DNA of 64,000 bases from Burkholderia glumae LMG 2196 = ATCC 33617. Its GTDB lineage: Bacteria > Pseudomonadota > Gammaproteobacteria > Burkholderiales > Burkholderiaceae. Both the position numbers and the translations under genes were made by a program. Each line of letters starts with the position of its first letter. Position 1 is the first letter of the stretch. The stretch covers positions 1,860,001-1,924,000 of the forward strand of contig NZ_CP009434.1 of the NCBI RefSeq assembly GCF_000960995.1. The letters are read 5' to 3'. Positions 16,463 through 25,338 of the stretch are shown here, piece by piece. The notes beneath the pieces were generated by a model, which was not told the origin of the DNA, searched no databases, and was given only the letters and a program-made list of their open reading frames with translations.

Positions 16463-18049
16463 TCAGGCATTCCACCAGACGTATTCGGCGAACATGCTGC
16501 CCATCATCGGGCCGGTGGGGATCGAGCCCAGGCCGCCGATGCGCTTGTCGTACCCGTCGAGGAAGCTGATGAAGGCGGGAATCCCGACCCGGCCCTGCTG
16601 CGACACGATCACCTGCATCTCGCCGTACATCTGCTTGCGTTTGGCGTCGTCGGTTTCGGAGCGGGCGGCCAGCAGCAACTGGTCGAAGCGCGCGTTCTTC
16701 CAGCCCGACTCGTTCCACGGCGCGTCCGACTTGAAGAACTGCGTAAACAGCACGTCGGCGCTCGAGCGCGGGTTGACGTTGCCGAAGCCGAGCGGATGCT
16801 TCATCCAGTGGTTCGACCAGTAGCCGTCCGACGAGACGCGATTGACCTGCAGGTTCAGCCCGATCTTCTGCCCGGCCTGCTGCAGCAGCACCGCCATCTC
16901 GATCGACCCGTTCGCATCCGAGGTCGCATAGATCGGCGGCAGCGTGGTGCCGAGCGCGCCGGCCTTCTGGAACAGGAACTTCGCCTTGTCCGGGTCGTAT
17001 GGGCGCTGCGGCAGCGACGCGTTGAAATAGCGGTGCTCCGGCGGAATCGGCTGGTCGTTGCCGACCACCGCGTAGCCGCGGAACACCGCCGAGCGGATCT
17101 GATTGCGATCGAACAGGTACTTCATCCCTTCGACGAACTCGGGCTTCGCGGTGATCGGGTTTTCGCTGCGCATGATCAGGTCGGTGTAGAGGCCCGACTT
17201 GGTTTCCTTCAGCGCATAGCCGGGCGTGGCATCCACCCGCTGGGTCGAGCGCGGATCGACCGCGTTGATCAGATGCACGTCGCCCGACAGCAGCGCGTTC
17301 AGGCGCGCCGCGCTGTCGCTGATGCCGATCAGCTCGATCTCGTCGAGGTAGGGCATCCCCGCCTTGAAATAGCTGTCGTTGCGCACCCCGACGGTCGACA
17401 CGCCGGGCTGGAACGACTTCAGCTTGTACGGGCCGCAGCCGATGCCGGCGCTGAAATCCGTCGTGCCGTCCTTGACGATCACCAGCTGCGGCGTGGCGAG
17501 GATCACCGGCAGGTCGGCGTTGGCGCTCGCGAGCGTCAGCGTGACCTCGCCGGGGCCACTCGCCTTCGCCTCGGCGAACTGGTCGGCGAGCGTCTTGACC
17601 TTCGAGGCGGTGGCCGCGTTCTTGTGGCGCATCAGGGAATACAGCACGTCGGCCGGCCCGACCGGCTTGCCGTCGTGGAACGTGACGCCCTTGCGCAGCT
17701 TGATGACCCAGGTCTTCGCGTCGGTCGTGTGCAGCGACTCGGCGAGATTCATCTGCGGCGTCAGGCTCTGATCGAGCTGCGTGAGGCCGCTGTAGAACAT
17801 GAAGAAGCGGATGTAGTCCGCGCTGTTCGACCCCTTGGCCGGGTCCAGCGTATCGGCCGTCGAACTGGATTCGTTGGCAACCCGTATCTTCCCGCCGCGC
17901 TTCGGCGCGCTCGCGGCGTGGGCCGCCCGGGGCGCCACCAGCAGTCCGCCGGCGCCGGCGGACATCACGCAGCCCGCCGCCATGATCCGCATCATGTCGC
18001 GGCGCGTGAAGCCGGCCTTGCCGCCGCCATTGTCGATATCGTCGCTCAT
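16463..18049 (-). CDS. ABC importer periplasmic substrate-binding protein, Tat-exported (DppA/OppA family)
   Basis: A 528-residue family 5 solute-binding protein. The N-terminus has a twin-arginine signal: TRRDMMRIMAAG followed by a hydrophobic stretch and an AHA cleavage site, so it is exported folded through Tat. The mature part shows the family's conserved AESLHTTDAKTWVIKLRKGVTFHDG region (about residue 100-125) and DVLYSLMRHKN. The ATG at 18049 has AGGAG eight bases upstream, and the in-frame extension to 18160 overlaps the promoter element. It is the first gene of the importer operon. The ligand may be a peptide, opine or other amine-containing compound; the sequence does not say which. 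Confidence 0.92.
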   Translation of the reverse strand: MSDDIDNGGGKAGFTRRDMMRIMAAGCVMSAGAGGLLVAPRAAHAASAPKRGGKIRVANESSSTADTLDPAKGSNSADYIRFFMFYSGLTQLDQSLTPQMNLAESLHTTDAKTWVIKLRKGVTFHDGKPVGPADVLYSLMRHKNAATASKVKTLADQFAEAKASGPGEVTLTLASANADLPVILATPQLVIVKDGTTDFSAGIGCGPYKLKSFQPGVSTVGVRNDSYFKAGMPYLDEIELIGISDSAARLNALLSGDVHLINAVDPRSTQRVDATPGYALKETKSGLYTDLIMRSENPITAKPEFVEGMKYLFDRNQIRSAVFRGYAVVGNDQPIPPEHRYFNASLPQRPYDPDKAKFLFQKAGALGTTLPPIYATSDANGSIEMAVLLQQAGQKIGLNLQVNRVSSDGYWSNHWMKHPLGFGNVNPRSSADVLFTQFFKSDAPWNESGWKNARFDQLLLAARSETDDAKRKQMYGEMQVIVSQQGRVGIPAFISFLDGYDKRIGGLGSIPTGPMMGSMFAEYVWWNA

Positions 18050-18154
18050 CCGTACTGCTCCTGACTGTGGTAAGTGGGTCCTGGGGTCCAGCGTGGCGCT
18101 TCGCTGCCGGCGCGCCCGGCTGCTGGTGGCGGGCGCAACGTCATGCCGACGCGA

Positions 18155-18195
18155 AATCATTTAAGCATCGCAAAAATGCGGTTTGTCGCGATTCG
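18155..18195 (-). promoter_or_regulatory. Shared upstream element, copy 2 (before the ABC binding-protein gene)
   Basis: On the + strand it starts AATCATTTAAGCATCG, continues through CAAAAATGC and GGTT, and ends ATTCG. This parallels 12538-12580, including an identical AATCATTTAA word. It lies 106 bp upstream of the ATG at 18049. The wider gap 18050-18548 otherwise holds short GC-rich tandem repeats (CGCGAGC units near 18281-18306; GCGAGGCCGG units near 18378-18400) and no convincing gene. Confidence 0.55.
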
Positions 18196-18520
18196 GGCCG
18201 CCCGCACCATCCGAATCGACCGTTTTGAGCCGCCCGCGCAGCATGATTTGCTGCGTGCCCGCGGCGCGCCGCCGGCCGGCCGCGAGCCGCGAGCCGCGAG
18301 CCGCGGCGCCCGGTGCCTGCCGGCGCGGCGCGAGAGACATTGGCAAGGCGCGAGGTGGGCGCGACGCCGAGCGCCGGCGCGAGGCCGGCGCGAGGCCGGC
18401 CGCGATCGCGAGGCGCCGGCGGCCGCTTCGGCAGGCACGGCATGGCGCCGGCCGGCGGCTTCGGCCGGCAGGTGCACCAGACCGGTCTGTCCCATTTCCG
18501 CGCGACCCGCCGGCGCGGGC

Positions 18521-18557
18521 GCCGCCTGTAGGCGGCCTGTAGGCCGACCTACAGGCC
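18521..18557 (-). terminator. Two adjacent hairpins at the 3' end of the HAD gene
   Basis: A perfect 10-bp stem GGCCTGTAGG/CCTACAGGCC (18534-18543 with 18548-18557, loop CCGA) covers the HAD stop codon. It is followed by GCCGCC-TGTA-GGCGGC (18521-18536), and the two share bases. No T-tract follows, so they are possible terminator or RNA-stabilising structures rather than a textbook intrinsic terminator. Confidence 0.4.
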
Positions 18558-19217
18558 GAGCTGCGTGGCGAGTTGGCCGATGTCGGACACTTCGTAATAG
18601 TTGTAGAACGGCGTGCCCGGCTCGTGGCCGCGATTGACGAACGCCTTGTGGCGGATGCCGAGATCGTCGGCCGTCATCAGGTCGTAGCGCAGGCTCGACG
18701 ATACGTGCAGCACGTCCTCCGGCTTGCAGCCGAGCTGGTCGAACATGTATTCGAAGCCGGGCATGCGCGGCTTGTAGGACTGCGCCTGCTGGGCGGTGAA
18801 GACCGCATGGAACGGCGCGCCGAGCTTGTCGACGTTGCTCATGATCTGGTCGTCCGAGGCATTCGACAGGATCACCAGCTTGTACTTGGTCGCGAGCCGC
18901 GACAGGCCCGCCGGCACGTCCGGGTGCGGGCCCCAGGTCGGCACCGCCAGATAGAAGCGCTCGGCTTCGGCCTCGTCGAACTTCACGCCGATCCGCTGGC
19001 AGGTGCGCCGAATTGCATTGACGACGACCTCGCGAAACGGCTTCCAGGCGCCGAGCACCTCGTCGAGCCGGTAGGCGGCGAACGCGCGCACGAACTGCTC
19101 GAGCGCGACCGGCGAGAGCCGGTCGGCATAGACCTCGCGCGCCATCTCGGCCATTCGGAAGTGAATCAGCGTGCCGTAGCAGTCGAACGTGATGTACTTC
19201 GGCTCAAATTGAATCAT
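18549..19217 (-). CDS. Haloacid dehalogenase type II-like HAD hydrolase
   Basis: A 222-residue HAD-superfamily hydrolase. Motif I is ITFDCYGT with the nucleophile D12, motif II is LSNAS, the conserved lysine lies in SYKPRMPGFEYM, and motif IV is in VSSSLRYDLMTADDLG. This spacing and the helical cap match (S)-2-haloacid dehalogenases, which replace halogen by hydroxyl on short 2-haloacids, but many such genes act on other substrates. The minus-strand gene stands about 330 bp upstream of the divergent acetyltransferase gene. A weak copy of the catabolic-cluster upstream element lies 65 bp before its start. Confidence 0.82.
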   Translation of the reverse strand: MIQFEPKYITFDCYGTLIHFRMAEMAREVYADRLSPVALEQFVRAFAAYRLDEVLGAWKPFREVVVNAIRRTCQRIGVKFDEAEAERFYLAVPTWGPHPDVPAGLSRLATKYKLVILSNASDDQIMSNVDKLGAPFHAVFTAQQAQSYKPRMPGFEYMFDQLGCKPEDVLHVSSSLRYDLMTADDLGIRHKAFVNRGHEPGTPFYNYYEVSDIGQLATQLGL

Positions 19218-19549
19218 GGTGACGTCCTGTCGGTATGAAGCCCCGGCAGGGCCGGGGACGGGCTGGGTTCAACGAGATTGGAACAGGGCAAAAAGCCGTT
19301 CGCACATCGTTTGCCGCCGCGCGAAACGCAGATTCGCCGCGAGTTGCCGAGCGCGGACAGCACGATCTGCGGCGCGGCCCGGCCGCGCGCCGGCGCAGCC
19401 GGCCAGCGGCCGTCGCGAGCGCGCCGCGGCCTGCCCGTGAACGCCGCGGCGGTGCCGGCACGGCGCCGGCAAAACAGGCGAATCGTCCTATCCGGGCCGC
19501 AGCGGGGCTGGCAGAGTGACAGGTCATTCCTACCGTCCTGGAGTTCCGC
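19218..19549. other. Divergent intergenic region between HAD and GNAT genes
   Basis: This 332-bp gap carries a sequence at 19282-19304 (GAACAGGGCAAAAAGCCGTTCG, in two parts: AACAGGGCAAAAA then GCCGTTCG) that partly matches the shared element at 18155-18195. No gene is convincing in it; several overlapping frames here lack ribosome sites. Confidence 0.4.
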
Positions 19550-20410
19550 GTGGCCGACCTCGATCCTTCCCACACGCTTACCTATCGCCCGTTCGCCGAA
19601 ACCGATCTGGCCGCCGCGCATCAGCTGTCGACGGCAGTCAAGTGGCCGCACCGGCTCGACGACTGGCGCTTCGTGCATCGGCTCGGCAGCGGCTTCGTCG
19701 CCGAGGACGAAACCGGCGTGATCGGCACCGCGCTCGGCTGGCCGTTCGGCCAGGCGCACGCCTCGCTCGGCATGGTGATCGTGTCGCCCGAGCACCAGGG
19801 CCGCGGCATCGGCCGCGAGCTGTTCTCGCGCGTGGTCGACAGCCTCGGCACGCGCACCGTGTTCCTGCATGCCACGCCGGCCGGCGAGCCGCTCTATGCG
19901 AAGTTCGGTTTCCGCGCGATCGGCGCGGTCGATCAGCACCAGGGCGCGGCGTTCCGGCCGCCGCTCGTCTCGCTGCCGCCGGGCGAGCGCCTGCGCCCGC
20001 TCGGCATCAACGATGGCCCGCGCCTGGCCGCGCTCGCGTCACGCGCGGCCGGCTACGAGCGCGGCGCGGTGATCGAGGCGCTGCTCGAGCACGCCAACGG
20101 CATCGCGCTCGATCGCGACGGCGAGCTGCTCGGCTTCGCGCTGTTCCGCCGCTTCGGCCGCGGCCATGTGATCGGCCCGGTGATCGCGCCGGACACGCTG
20201 CGCGCGCAGGCGCTCATCAGCCACTGGCTCGCGCTGCACGAGGAGAAGTTCCTGCGCCTGGACGTGCCCGCCGACAGCGGCCTGTCGGCCTGGCTGCAGG
20301 GGCTCGGCCTGCCGCGCGTCGATACGGTGGTGGCGATGGCGCGCGGCGAGGTGCCCGCGCGCGACGCGCGGATGCGCGTGTTCGGCGTCGTCAACCAGGC
20401 ACTCGGCTGA
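19550..20410 (+). CDS. GNAT-family N-acetyltransferase
   Basis: A 286-residue protein. The N-terminal 145 residues form a GNAT domain with the acetyl-CoA motif VIVSPEHQGRGIGRELFSRV (about residues 66-85) and the following LHATPAGEPLYAKFGF. The C-terminal half is a second, degenerate GNAT-like region. The start is a GTG with GGAG six bases upstream. It is followed after 11 bp by a 2-hydroxyacid dehydrogenase gene on the same strand. Acetylation of an amine or amino acid fits the catabolic setting, but the acceptor is unknown. Confidence 0.85.
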   Translation: MADLDPSHTLTYRPFAETDLAAAHQLSTAVKWPHRLDDWRFVHRLGSGFVAEDETGVIGTALGWPFGQAHASLGMVIVSPEHQGRGIGRELFSRVVDSLGTRTVFLHATPAGEPLYAKFGFRAIGAVDQHQGAAFRPPLVSLPPGERLRPLGINDGPRLAALASRAAGYERGAVIEALLEHANGIALDRDGELLGFALFRRFGRGHVIGPVIAPDTLRAQALISHWLALHEEKFLRLDVPADSGLSAWLQGLGLPRVDTVVAMARGEVPARDARMRVFGVVNQALG

Positions 20411-20421
20411 AGCCGCGCGCG

Positions 20422-21348
20422 ATGAGCTTCCTTTACAAGGCGGACCCGGTCCGCGGCGCGCAATGGGCACAGCGCTTCGCGCAGCGAGCGCCCGACCTCG
20501 CGTTCCGGATCTGGCCCGACATCGGCGACCCCGAGGCGGTCCGCTATCTCGCGGCCTGGCAGCCGCCGGACGATCCGGTCGCGCTGCTGCCGAACCTCGA
20601 GGTGGTGTTCTCGGTGGGCGCCGGCATCGACCAGTTCGACCTGTCGCGCGTGCCGGCGCATCTGCCCGTGGTGCGGATGATCGAGCCCGGCATCGTCGAG
20701 GGCATGGTCGAGTACGTGACGCAGGCGGTGCTGACCGTGCACCGCGACCTGTTCGACTACGCGGCGCAGCAGCGCGCGCAGGCCTGGCAGCCCAAGGCCG
20801 TGCGCGCGGCCGCGTCGCGCCGGGTCGGCGTGCTCGGGCTCGGCACGCTCGGGCAGGCCGTGCTCGACATGCTGCGCCGCTTCGGCTTCCCCTGCGCCGG
20901 CTGGAGCCGCACGCCGCGCACGCTCGACGGCGTCGCTTGCCATGCGGGCGAGGCGGCACTCGACGCGTTCCTCGCCCGCACCGACATCCTGGTCTGCCTG
21001 CTGCCGCTCACCGACAGCACGCGCGGGCTGCTCGGCGCGCGCGTGTTCGACGCGCTGCCGGCGGGCGCCTCGCTCGTGCAGGTCGGCCGCGGCCCGCAGC
21101 TCGACGCGGCAGCGCTGCTCGCGGCACTCGACAGCGGCCGGCTCGACAGTGCCATCCTGGATGTGACCGATCCGGAGCCGCTGCCGGCGGGCCATCCGTT
21201 CTGGCACCATCCGCGCATCCGGATCACGCCGCACATCGCCAGCGCGACGCGGCCCGACACGGCGGTGGACGCCGTGCTCGCGAACCTGGCGCGCCACCGC
21301 GCGGGACAGCCGATGCTCGGCGTGGTCGACCGCGCGCGCGGCTACTGA
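20422..21348 (+). CDS. D-2-hydroxyacid dehydrogenase (glyoxylate/hydroxypyruvate reductase A-like)
   Basis: A 308-residue NAD(P)-dependent reductase of the D-isomer 2-hydroxyacid dehydrogenase family, GhrA type. The Rossmann motif is VGVLGLGTLGQAVLD (around residue 135). The substrate arginine is in VQVGRGPQLD, the glutamate in DVTDPEPLPAGHPFW and the catalytic histidine in RITPHIAS. It would reduce glyoxylate, hydroxypyruvate or a related 2-keto acid. It follows the GNAT gene closely and precedes an aminotransferase gene. Start is the ATG at 20422, in the middle of a longer frame from 19516 that only reads through the GNAT gene. Confidence 0.87.
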   Translation: MSFLYKADPVRGAQWAQRFAQRAPDLAFRIWPDIGDPEAVRYLAAWQPPDDPVALLPNLEVVFSVGAGIDQFDLSRVPAHLPVVRMIEPGIVEGMVEYVTQAVLTVHRDLFDYAAQQRAQAWQPKAVRAAASRRVGVLGLGTLGQAVLDMLRRFGFPCAGWSRTPRTLDGVACHAGEAALDAFLARTDILVCLLPLTDSTRGLLGARVFDALPAGASLVQVGRGPQLDAAALLAALDSGRLDSAILDVTDPEPLPAGHPFWHHPRIRITPHIASATRPDTAVDAVLANLARHRAGQPMLGVVDRARGY

Positions 21349-21468
21349 CGCCGGCGCCCGGCCGGGCGGCGCGCGCAGCAGAAAATGCCGCGCCGCGCCG
21401 TGCAAACGCCGCGTCCATACGTTCCGCACGGCAAATTGAAGACGCAGGCGGAATTCTCGCCCGTTAGC

Positions 21469-22902
21469 ATGTCCTCACCGCTGACCACCGACGAGCCCCT
21501 CGCCCCCGCCATGAACCCAGCCGCGCTGATCGAAGCCGATCGTCAACACCTGATCCACCCCGTCATCAACTACCACGCGCACGAGGCGCGCGGCGTCACC
21601 GTGCTCGATTCCGCACAAGGCGTATTCCTGCGCGACGCCCACGGCCATACGCTGCTCGACGCGTTCTCGGGCCTGTGGTGCGTCAACGTCGGCTACGGCC
21701 GCGACAGCATCGTGAAGGCCGCCGCCGAGCAGATGGCGAAGCTGCCCTACGCCACCGGCTATTTCCATTTCGGCTCGCAGCCGGCCATCGAGCTGGCCGA
21801 GCGGCTCGCGTCGCTCGCGCCGCCGTCGCTGAACCGCGTCTACTTCACGCTCGGCGGCTCGGATGCGGTCGACTCCGCGGTGCGTTTCATCACGCACTAT
21901 TTCAACGCGACCGGCCGCCCGTCGAAAAAGCAGATGATCGCGCTCGAACGCGGGTATCACGGTTCGTCGTCGGTCGGCGCCGGCCTCACCGCGCTGCCGG
22001 CCTTTCACCGCCATTTCGACCTGCCGCGCCCGGAGCAGCACCATATTGCCTCGCCCTACCCCTACCGCCATCCGCTCGGCGACGATCCGCAGGCGCTGAT
22101 CGCCGCGTCGGTCGCCGCGCTGGAGGACAAGGTCGCCGAGCTCGGCGCGGATACGGTGGCGGCGTTCTTCTGCGAGCCCGTGCAGGGCTCGGGCGGCGTG
22201 ATCGTGCCGCCGGCCGGCTGGCTGCGCGCCATGCGCGACGCGTGCCGGCGCCTGGGCATCCTGTTCGTCGCCGACGAGGTGATCACCGGCTTCGGCCGCA
22301 CCGGCCCGCTGTTCGCGTGCGAGGCCGAACAGGTCGAGCCGGACCTGATGACGGTCGCGAAGGGGCTGACCGCCGGCTACGCGCCGATGGGCGCGGTGCT
22401 GATGTCCGACGAAATCTACCAAGGCATCGCCGGCAGCCGGTCGGAGACGGCCGTGGTCGGGCACGGCTACACGTATTCGGCCCATCCGGTCAGCGCCGCG
22501 ATCGGCCTGGAGGTGCTGAGGCTCTATCACGAGGGCGGCCTGCTCGCGAACGGCCAGGCGATGGCGCCGCGCTTCGCCGCCGGGCTCGACGCGCTGCGCG
22601 CGCACCCGCTGGTCGGCGACGCGCGCTCGATCGGCCTGCTCGGCGCGCTCGAACTGGTGGCCGACAAGGCGCGCAAGACCCGGTTCGACCCGGCGCTGGG
22701 CCTGCCCGAGCGGATCGCCCAGGCCGCCTACGCGAACGGCGTGACGTTCCGCGCGTTCGGCGACGGCGTGCTCGGTTTCGCGCCGGCGCTGAGCTTCACC
22801 GCGGGCGAATTCGACCTGCTGTTCGAACGCGTGCGCAAGACCCTCGACGACGTGCTGGCCGAGCCGGCCGTGCTGCGCGCGCTGGACCTCGCGCACGCTT
22901 GA
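21469..22902 (+). CDS. Class III (omega) aminotransferase
   Basis: A 477-residue PLP-dependent class III aminotransferase. D269 in VADEVITGFGRTG and the Schiff-base lysine K298 in TVAKGLTAGYAPMGAV are in place, and GSDAVDSAVRF forms the phosphate-binding region. The sequence resembles the polyamine/beta-alanine:pyruvate branch (SpuC-like), which moves the terminal amino group of diamines or omega-amino acids to pyruvate. The nearby gene at 23586 encodes a succinate-semialdehyde dehydrogenase, so a putrescine-to-GABA-to-succinate route is reasonable. Possible starts are the ATGs at 21469 and 21511. Substrate is inferred, not shown. Confidence 0.88.
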   Translation: MSSPLTTDEPLAPAMNPAALIEADRQHLIHPVINYHAHEARGVTVLDSAQGVFLRDAHGHTLLDAFSGLWCVNVGYGRDSIVKAAAEQMAKLPYATGYFHFGSQPAIELAERLASLAPPSLNRVYFTLGGSDAVDSAVRFITHYFNATGRPSKKQMIALERGYHGSSSVGAGLTALPAFHRHFDLPRPEQHHIASPYPYRHPLGDDPQALIAASVAALEDKVAELGADTVAAFFCEPVQGSGGVIVPPAGWLRAMRDACRRLGILFVADEVITGFGRTGPLFACEAEQVEPDLMTVAKGLTAGYAPMGAVLMSDEIYQGIAGSRSETAVVGHGYTYSAHPVSAAIGLEVLRLYHEGGLLANGQAMAPRFAAGLDALRAHPLVGDARSIGLLGALELVADKARKTRFDPALGLPERIAQAAYANGVTFRAFGDGVLGFAPALSFTAGEFDLLFERVRKTLDDVLAEPAVLRALDLAHA

Positions 22903-22910
22903 GCCCGGCG

Positions 22911-22932
22911 GCCCGGCAAGGGAAAGCCGGGC
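22911..22932 (+). terminator. Hairpin after the aminotransferase gene
   Basis: GCCCGGC (22911-22917) and GCCGGGC (22926-22932) can pair with an 8-base loop, 8 bp after the stop codon. Only TTGTGG follows, so termination is possible but weakly supported. Confidence 0.35.
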
Positions 22933-22990
22933 TTGTGGCGCTCATCGATCGACTCTAAAGTAACCGGACATTCCATTTACGCCTTCTCAC

Positions 22991-23488
22991 GTGAACATGA
23001 CGGACAGCAAGCTGGATCGCATCGACCTGCGCATCCTCTCCCAGTTGCAAAAGCGCGGCCGCATGACCAATGTCGAGCTTGCCGAGGCGGTCGGACTCTC
23101 GCCGAGCCCCTGCCTGATTCGCGTGAAGCGGCTCGAGAAGGCCGGCTACATCGGCGGCTACGGCGCGCACATCCAGCTCGAGAAGCTCGGCGACGTGCAG
23201 GTGGTGTTCACCGAGGTCACGCTCGCCGACCACCGGCGCGAGGATTTCGACCGCTTCGTCGCGGCGATCCGCCTGGTCGACGAGATCGTCGAGTGCCACC
23301 TCGCGAGCGGCGGCTACGACTATCTGCTCAAGTTCATCACGCGCAGCGTGAGCCATTACCAGACGATCGTCGAAGGGCTGCTCGAGCAGAACATCGGCAT
23401 CGAGAAGTATTTCAGCTACGTGATCATCAAGTCGCCGTTCGTCAAACGGCATTACCCGCTCGAATCGCTGTTCGGCGACCGTCACTGA
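22991..23488 (+). CDS. Lrp/AsnC-family regulator
   Basis: A 165-residue feast/famine regulator. The HTH spans about residues 8-55 (RIDLRILSQLQKRGRMTNVE, then LAEAVGLSPSPCLIRVKRLE), followed by the AsnC ligand-binding RAM domain (residues 70-150), full family length. The start is a GTG, with an ATG two codons further on as an alternative. It sits between an aminotransferase and a semialdehyde dehydrogenase gene on the same strand, a common arrangement for local Lrp-type regulators that sense an amino acid. Neighbouring catabolic genes are its likely targets. Confidence 0.9.
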   Translation: MNMTDSKLDRIDLRILSQLQKRGRMTNVELAEAVGLSPSPCLIRVKRLEKAGYIGGYGAHIQLEKLGDVQVVFTEVTLADHRREDFDRFVAAIRLVDEIVECHLASGGYDYLLKFITRSVSHYQTIVEGLLEQNIGIEKYFSYVIIKSPFVKRHYPLESLFGDRH

Positions 23489-23585
23489 CGACGCTCGGCC
23501 GGCACCTCGAACGCGGCGCCGCGCTGCCCGCGTGGGGTTGCCGCGCCGCGCGCTGCCGCCGCAGCGCCTCATCCAAGGATTTGCC

Positions 23586-25058
23586 ATGCCGCTCACGCTG
23601 CACCGAACCGAACTGCTGCGCTGCGCCAACCTGATCGACGGCAGGTGGCAAGACGCGCTCGACGGCGCGTGCTTCGAGGTCGTCGATCCGGCGACGCTCG
23701 AGACCGTCGCCCAGGCCCCCGACAGCGGCGCGGCCGACGCGCGCGCCGCGACCGACGCCGCCGCGCGCGCGCTGCCCGCGTGGCGCGCGAGGCCCGCTCG
23801 CGAGCGCGCCGCGATCCTGCGCGCCTGGCACGCGGCGCTCGTCGCGCACACCGACGATCTGGCCAGGCTGATGTCGCGCGAGCAGGGCAAGCCGCTCGCC
23901 GAGGCGCGCGGCGAAGTCGCCTACGGCGCATCGTATGTGCTGTGGTTCGCGGAGGAAGCCACGCGCAGCTACGGCGACCTGATTCCGCAGCAGCAGCACG
24001 GCAAGCGGCTCAGCGCGGTCAAGGAGCCGATCGGCATCGTCGCGGCGATCACGCCGTGGAATTTCCCGCTGGCGATGATCGCGCGCAAGATCGCTCCTGC
24101 GCTCGCCGCCGGCTGCACGGTGGTGGCGAAGCCGGCGGAGGATACGCCGCTCACCGCGCTGGCGCTCGCGCTGCTCGCGCAGGAGGCCGGCGTCCCGCCC
24201 GGCGTGCTGAACATGATCGCCGCCTCGCGCGAGCGCGGCGTGGCCGCCGTGGCGGACTGGCTCGCGGACGGCCGTGTGCGCAAGATCACGTTCACCGGCT
24301 CGACGCCGGTCGGCAAGCTGCTCGCCCGCGAGTCGGCCGCCACCCTCAAGAAGCTGTCGCTGGAACTCGGCGGCAACGCGCCCTTCATCGTGTTCGACGA
24401 CGCCGAGCTGGACGCGGCCGTCGACGGGCTGATGGCCGCCAAGTTCCGCAACGGCGGCCAGACCTGCGTGTCGCCGAACCGCGTCTACGTGCAGGCCGGC
24501 CTCTACGAAGCCTTCGCCGCGAAGCTGACCGAGCGCGTGGCCGCGCTGAAGGTGGCGCCGGCCACCGACCCGGCCGCGCAAATCGGCCCGATGATCAACG
24601 CGCGCGCGGTCGACAAGATCGCGCGCCATGTGGGCGACGCCATCGAGCACGGCGCCCGCGTGCTGACGGGCGGCAAGCGCCTGCCCGAGCTGGGGCCGAA
24701 CTTCTACGCGCCGACCGTGCTCGCCGACGCCACCACCGCGATGCAGCTGAACTGCGAGGAAACCTTCGGCCCGATCGCCGCGCTGTTTCGGTTCGATACC
24801 GAGGACGAGGCGATCGCCGCCGCCAACGACACGCCGTTCGGGCTCGCCGCCTATTGCTACACGCAGGACGTGCGGCGCATCGCGCGCGTGTCGGCACGGC
24901 TCGAAACCGGCATCGTCGGGATCAACGAAGGCGCGCTCGCGAGCGAGGCCGCGCCGTTCGGCGGCGTGAAGGAATCGGGCTACGGCCGCGAAGGCTCGCG
25001 CTACGGCCTCGACGACTATCTGTCGATCAAATACCTGTGTCAGGGCGGGCTGGACTGA
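23586..25058 (+). CDS. gabD: Succinate-semialdehyde dehydrogenase
   Basis: A 490-residue ALDH with N159 in TPWNFPL, E260 in LELGGNAPF and catalytic C294 in GQTCVSPNRV. The FTGSTPVGKLL, LGGNAPFIVFDDA and KESGYGREGS motifs match GabD-type NADP-dependent succinate-semialdehyde dehydrogenases. It converts succinate semialdehyde to succinate, the last step of GABA or putrescine breakdown. The ATG at 23586 has AAGGA six bases upstream, while the frame from 23532 has none. The preceding Lrp-type and aminotransferase genes support an amino-acid catabolic role; glutarate semialdehyde is a possible alternative substrate. Confidence 0.9.
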   Translation: MPLTLHRTELLRCANLIDGRWQDALDGACFEVVDPATLETVAQAPDSGAADARAATDAAARALPAWRARPARERAAILRAWHAALVAHTDDLARLMSREQGKPLAEARGEVAYGASYVLWFAEEATRSYGDLIPQQQHGKRLSAVKEPIGIVAAITPWNFPLAMIARKIAPALAAGCTVVAKPAEDTPLTALALALLAQEAGVPPGVLNMIAASRERGVAAVADWLADGRVRKITFTGSTPVGKLLARESAATLKKLSLELGGNAPFIVFDDAELDAAVDGLMAAKFRNGGQTCVSPNRVYVQAGLYEAFAAKLTERVAALKVAPATDPAAQIGPMINARAVDKIARHVGDAIEHGARVLTGGKRLPELGPNFYAPTVLADATTAMQLNCEETFGPIAALFRFDTEDEAIAAANDTPFGLAAYCYTQDVRRIARVSARLETGIVGINEGALASEAAPFGGVKESGYGREGSRYGLDDYLSIKYLCQGGLD

Positions 25059-25338
25059 GCCGCGCGACGCCCCGGGCGCCCCGCGTCCGCGCACGGCCGG
25101 CCCGGGCGGCGGCACGCGCCGCCGCGCCGCGTCACGAACCGCAGGCGCCGCCGGGCCGGCGCGGCAGGCGCGGGTGGCCGGCGCCGCCTTCGGCCCTCGC
25201 GCCGCCATGCCGGCGCCTGCCGCCGGACGCCTTCGTGGCGGCACGGCAAAGCTAATCACCAATCCTTGGTTGCCGCGCCCCCGCCCGCATGCCATGCTCG
25301 CCGGTTTCGATCACCCGCTCCGGCGCGCCGCCCCGACG

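Noticed and set aside
14479..16569. Open frame of 696 codons on the + strand
   Set aside because: It is antisense to the two ABC permease genes, with histidine/glutamine/arginine-rich sequence and no ribosome site.
18281..18400. CRISPR-like or functional tandem repeat
   Set aside because: The CGCGAGC and GCGAGGCCGG units are short, back-to-back and without spacers; they look like GC-rich slippage repeats.
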